Source: Gigantopelta aegis
Lineage: Eukaryota; Mollusca; Gastropoda; Neomphalida; Peltospiridae
Length of the DNA stretch: 64,000 bases
Direction of reading: 5' to 3'
Assembly: GCF_016097555.1 (NCBI RefSeq)
Contig: NC_054702.1
Coordinates: 81,998,124 to 82,062,123, forward strand
Within the stretch, counting starts at the first letter, position 1. Every line of letters begins with the position of its first letter. Below the pieces are notes generated by a model. The model saw nothing but the letters and a program-made list of their open reading frames with translations, did not search any database and was not told the DNA's origin. Of this stretch, positions 61,541 to 64,000 are shown one piece after another. The position numbers and the translations under genes are program-made.

Positions 61541-62427
61541 TCCCTATTGATCTCTCTATACACTGGTGAAAATATAACATCCAGCATAAAAACGGTTCTC
61601 CAATAATATCCCAAAACAAACAATCAAACAGAGCTCGCATAAAGAAAAAAAAAACTCGGGCAAATCATATCAGTACCAATCTAATCATTCAGCCATGTGC
61701 TAGATCACAGAAGAAATTGTGAGAGCAAACATTTGTTACAAACAGTAGCTGAATAGGTCAGAACACTTGCTTTATAATGCACTACAATCAATAGAATTCT
61801 GCCCATTGATAGCATTCTTCAATGTTTATCTGCAATTTCTGCTTCAGATTCCAATAAACTGTGAATGGCATCAAGTGATAGTTCTAATTAGCAGCAATGA
61901 AATGCAGTATTTGGTGTTTTGTATCCCAGTGAAAGGGGATTATACCTATCTATACAACTAGAACATTTCAACCAGACCATGTATAGTGTTACATAGTGAC
62001 AGATACTTCATCAAGAAAACAGTCTTTTTCTAATGAGTTCAAGCATAAAATCAAATCAAATTATGATCAATGTACTAGCATGGATTAACAAGGTAAAGGA
62101 TGAAAAACAACTAATCAGCATTCAGACTATTTGAAATGACTAAACTCAGTCAGAGTTTAAGCAAAACTATATGAATTAAAATAAGCTTTTCTTCTAAATT
62201 ATTGTCAAACATCTCTGCTTGGTATGTACATGTTGTAGATATGAACCTTTATCTACAGACAGTTATATATACACTTGAATCCCGTTGGCTCGAAACCCGT
62301 CATTGCTCGAGAAAGTGTTTGACCCATCAGGTTGTTCGACCTAACCATTTGGTCAACAACATGTAAGTGTAACTTGGGACTTCGTTTTTGGTGCGAGCTT
62401 TGCGTAATATATACATATAAAATTATA
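61541..62427. other. Non-coding DNA with a possible pogo-like terminus near 62272
   Basis: acttgaatcccgttggctcg at 62272-62291 looks like a terminus seen in pogo-type MITEs, but no partner end was found. Confidence 0.3.
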
Positions 62428-63349
62428 CAGTGAAACCCCACCTAATGACCATCCCACTATAAAGACCAGTATTTTAAAGAACAGAATATTTTCTTATTGT
62501 TTTATAGTAAAACTACTCCAATATTAAGACCACCTCGCTATTACAGATTATGACCAGTGAAGTCAGACCCAATGTGTTGGTCAAACAAGTAATTAAATAG
62601 TATGATGTTTATTTCATTGGAAAGAGAAAGGTATATTTGAACTAGGAAAGACATGGTTAATTCTGAAATTTCTTTATTGTATAACTTGCACACAATAATG
62701 TTGGAAAGCAACAGTTACACAGAGTGAAATGTTTTTTATGAAAGTAATTTAAATGCCATACCATCCAAACACTTTAATTTTCACAGAAATTAGCAACTGG
62801 AAACAAATGCAATGATTATGTACAGTCAGTCAAGTGAGACAAAAGTCACACATTCGTATTACCTTTGGGACAGAGCTAGTAGACGTCCTAAAACATTGGG
62901 AGGGTGTCATTTGTCCAGACAGTTGTTAATCTCTATTGTGTGAATATGAAGAAAAAGAAAGAGTCCAAGCTCATTCATAACTGAACCAGACTTGACACTT
63001 GGTTATTCGGTTCAATTTAAATGCCAATACACTGTCATTACCTATTACTTTTCTCAGTTTAGAGACACTGGAATGGAAGAAAGAAGGAAGGAAATGTTTT
63101 ATTTAATGACGCACTCAACACATATGGTTAAGGACCACACAGCTATTGAGAGAGGAAACTCACTGTCACCACTTCATGGGCTACTCTTTTCGATCACTGG
63201 AAAGGACGATGGGACGTAAAATTCACAATCAATATTTACTAAACATTCATAATTTTAAATGTTGGTAGTTCGGTATTACAACCACACCACTATAATTAAG
63301 ACCAATTTTAATAAGTCTCGCCGATAGTCACAACAGCAGAGTTTTACTG
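62428..63349. mobile_element. Non-autonomous pogo/Tigger-like element, 922 bp
   Basis: Left cagtgaaaccccacctaatg, ...ccactataaagacca; right ...ccactataattaagacca and gagttttactg, ending at 63349. Both ends are flanked by TA. No transposase. It contains a SINE A-tail fragment at about 63080-63215. Confidence 0.7.
63080..63215 (-). repeat. SINE A-type tail fragment inside the pogo-like element
   Basis: gaaggaaatgttttatttaa, tgacgcactcaacacatatg, gttaaggaccacacagctat, cacttcatgggctactcttt. Confidence 0.88.
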
Positions 63350-63647
63350 TATATATCTGATGTCATGTTGCCATTTATATATATACAGACATGTAGTATC
63401 ACAAATAACTGTCAATAGCTGGCAAAAGGTTTAAATATAAGCTAGCTATTCATATATACATTTTGTAAACCACTATCAAGTGAAAAATCACATTAAATGC
63501 ATGCACGTCACCTGCTATTCCATTTTTAATACATATATTTTAAACGTATCAATCTTCATTAATTATATTAATTCCCCTATGATGAAATTAAAATACATCA
63601 AATTGGAAATATTTATAATTTATTTGTATCAACTCTTACAAACGGGG

Positions 63648-63955
63648 CAGGTTGTAGCCCAACTGCAGTGGTAAAGCGCTCTCCTGATGTGCGATCAGTC
63701 TAGGATTGATCCCCGTCAGTGGGCTATTTCTCATTCCAGCAAATGCACCACAAATCATATATCAAAGGCTGTGGTATGTGTTATCCTTTTTGTGGGATGC
63801 ATGATGCATATAAAAAGATCCCTTGCTATTAATGAAAAAATATAGCAGATTTCATCTCTAAGACTAATTCAAAAGTGCCATGTTTCAACATCCAATAGCA
63901 GATGATTAATAAAATCAATGTACTCATTGTTAAACAAAATAAACTGTTTAACTCT
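63648..63955 (+). repeat. Full-length tRNA-derived SINE, B-type tail
   Basis: Head ggggcaggttgtagcccaac, gtggtaaagcgctctcctga, taggattgatccccgtcagt; body catatatcaaaggctgtggt; tail gcagatgattaataaaatca, aaacaaaataaac. The head has a 5-6-bp insertion within the A-box region. Confidence 0.9.
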
Positions 63956-64000
63956 TACAAAAGTGGAACATTTACACACAAAACCCCCTAAAACACAGTA

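Overview
The window looks like a stretch of a mollusc (probably gastropod) nuclear genome. It is AT-rich, has intron-rich genes with GT-AG splicing, and is full of tRNA-derived SINEs, short inverted-repeat DNA transposons, a Tc1-like element, microsatellites and minisatellites. Three protein-coding genes can be reconstructed by joining exons whose splice phases agree. (1) The last exon of an ALKBH6-type 2-oxoglutarate dioxygenase lies on the + strand at 772-1041. (2) A complete five-exon gene on the - strand (13907 to 6483) encodes a predicted secreted protein of about 976 residues: signal peptide, long coiled coil, Cys-containing segment, Lys/Asn/Gln-rich low-complexity stretch and a C-terminal fibrinogen-related domain (FReD). 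(3) A complete TMEM63 (OSCA/TMEM63 mechanosensitive cation channel) gene on the - strand (54152 to 20860) has 23 coding exons and encodes about 788 residues.

Layout: 1-5.5 kb holds the ALKBH6 3' end, two small minisatellites and a 2.4-kb array of 139-bp units that runs into a SINE. 6.5-13.9 kb is the FReD gene; its third intron holds an internally deleted Tc1 element sitting between the arms of an outer inverted repeat. 14-20.8 kb has remnants of other transposons and probably the long TMEM63 3' UTR. 20.8-54.2 kb is TMEM63, whose introns carry SINEs, foldback elements and several tandem arrays. 54.2-64 kb is non-coding, with SINEs, MITEs and a 0.9-kb pogo/Tigger-like non-autonomous element; undetected TMEM63 5' UTR exons may lie here.

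The most striking pattern is that three unrelated tandem arrays (139-bp x 17, 31-bp x about 78, 80-bp x 7) are each built from the 5' tRNA-like head of a SINE plus a little flanking DNA, and each ends in an otherwise ordinary SINE whose 5' end faces the array. In the first, a 9-bp microhomology between flank and SINE marks the probable founding duplication. Repeats also meet splicing: a SINE tail forms the polypyrimidine tract of TMEM63 exon 13, the end of that exon with its donor is triplicated, an array has grown out of the exon 11 acceptor region, and the FReD exon 4 donor is duplicated.

All exon joins are inferred by eye from splice signals, phase and family resemblance; no alignment or transcript data were available. 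The least certain join is FReD exon 2 to exon 3.
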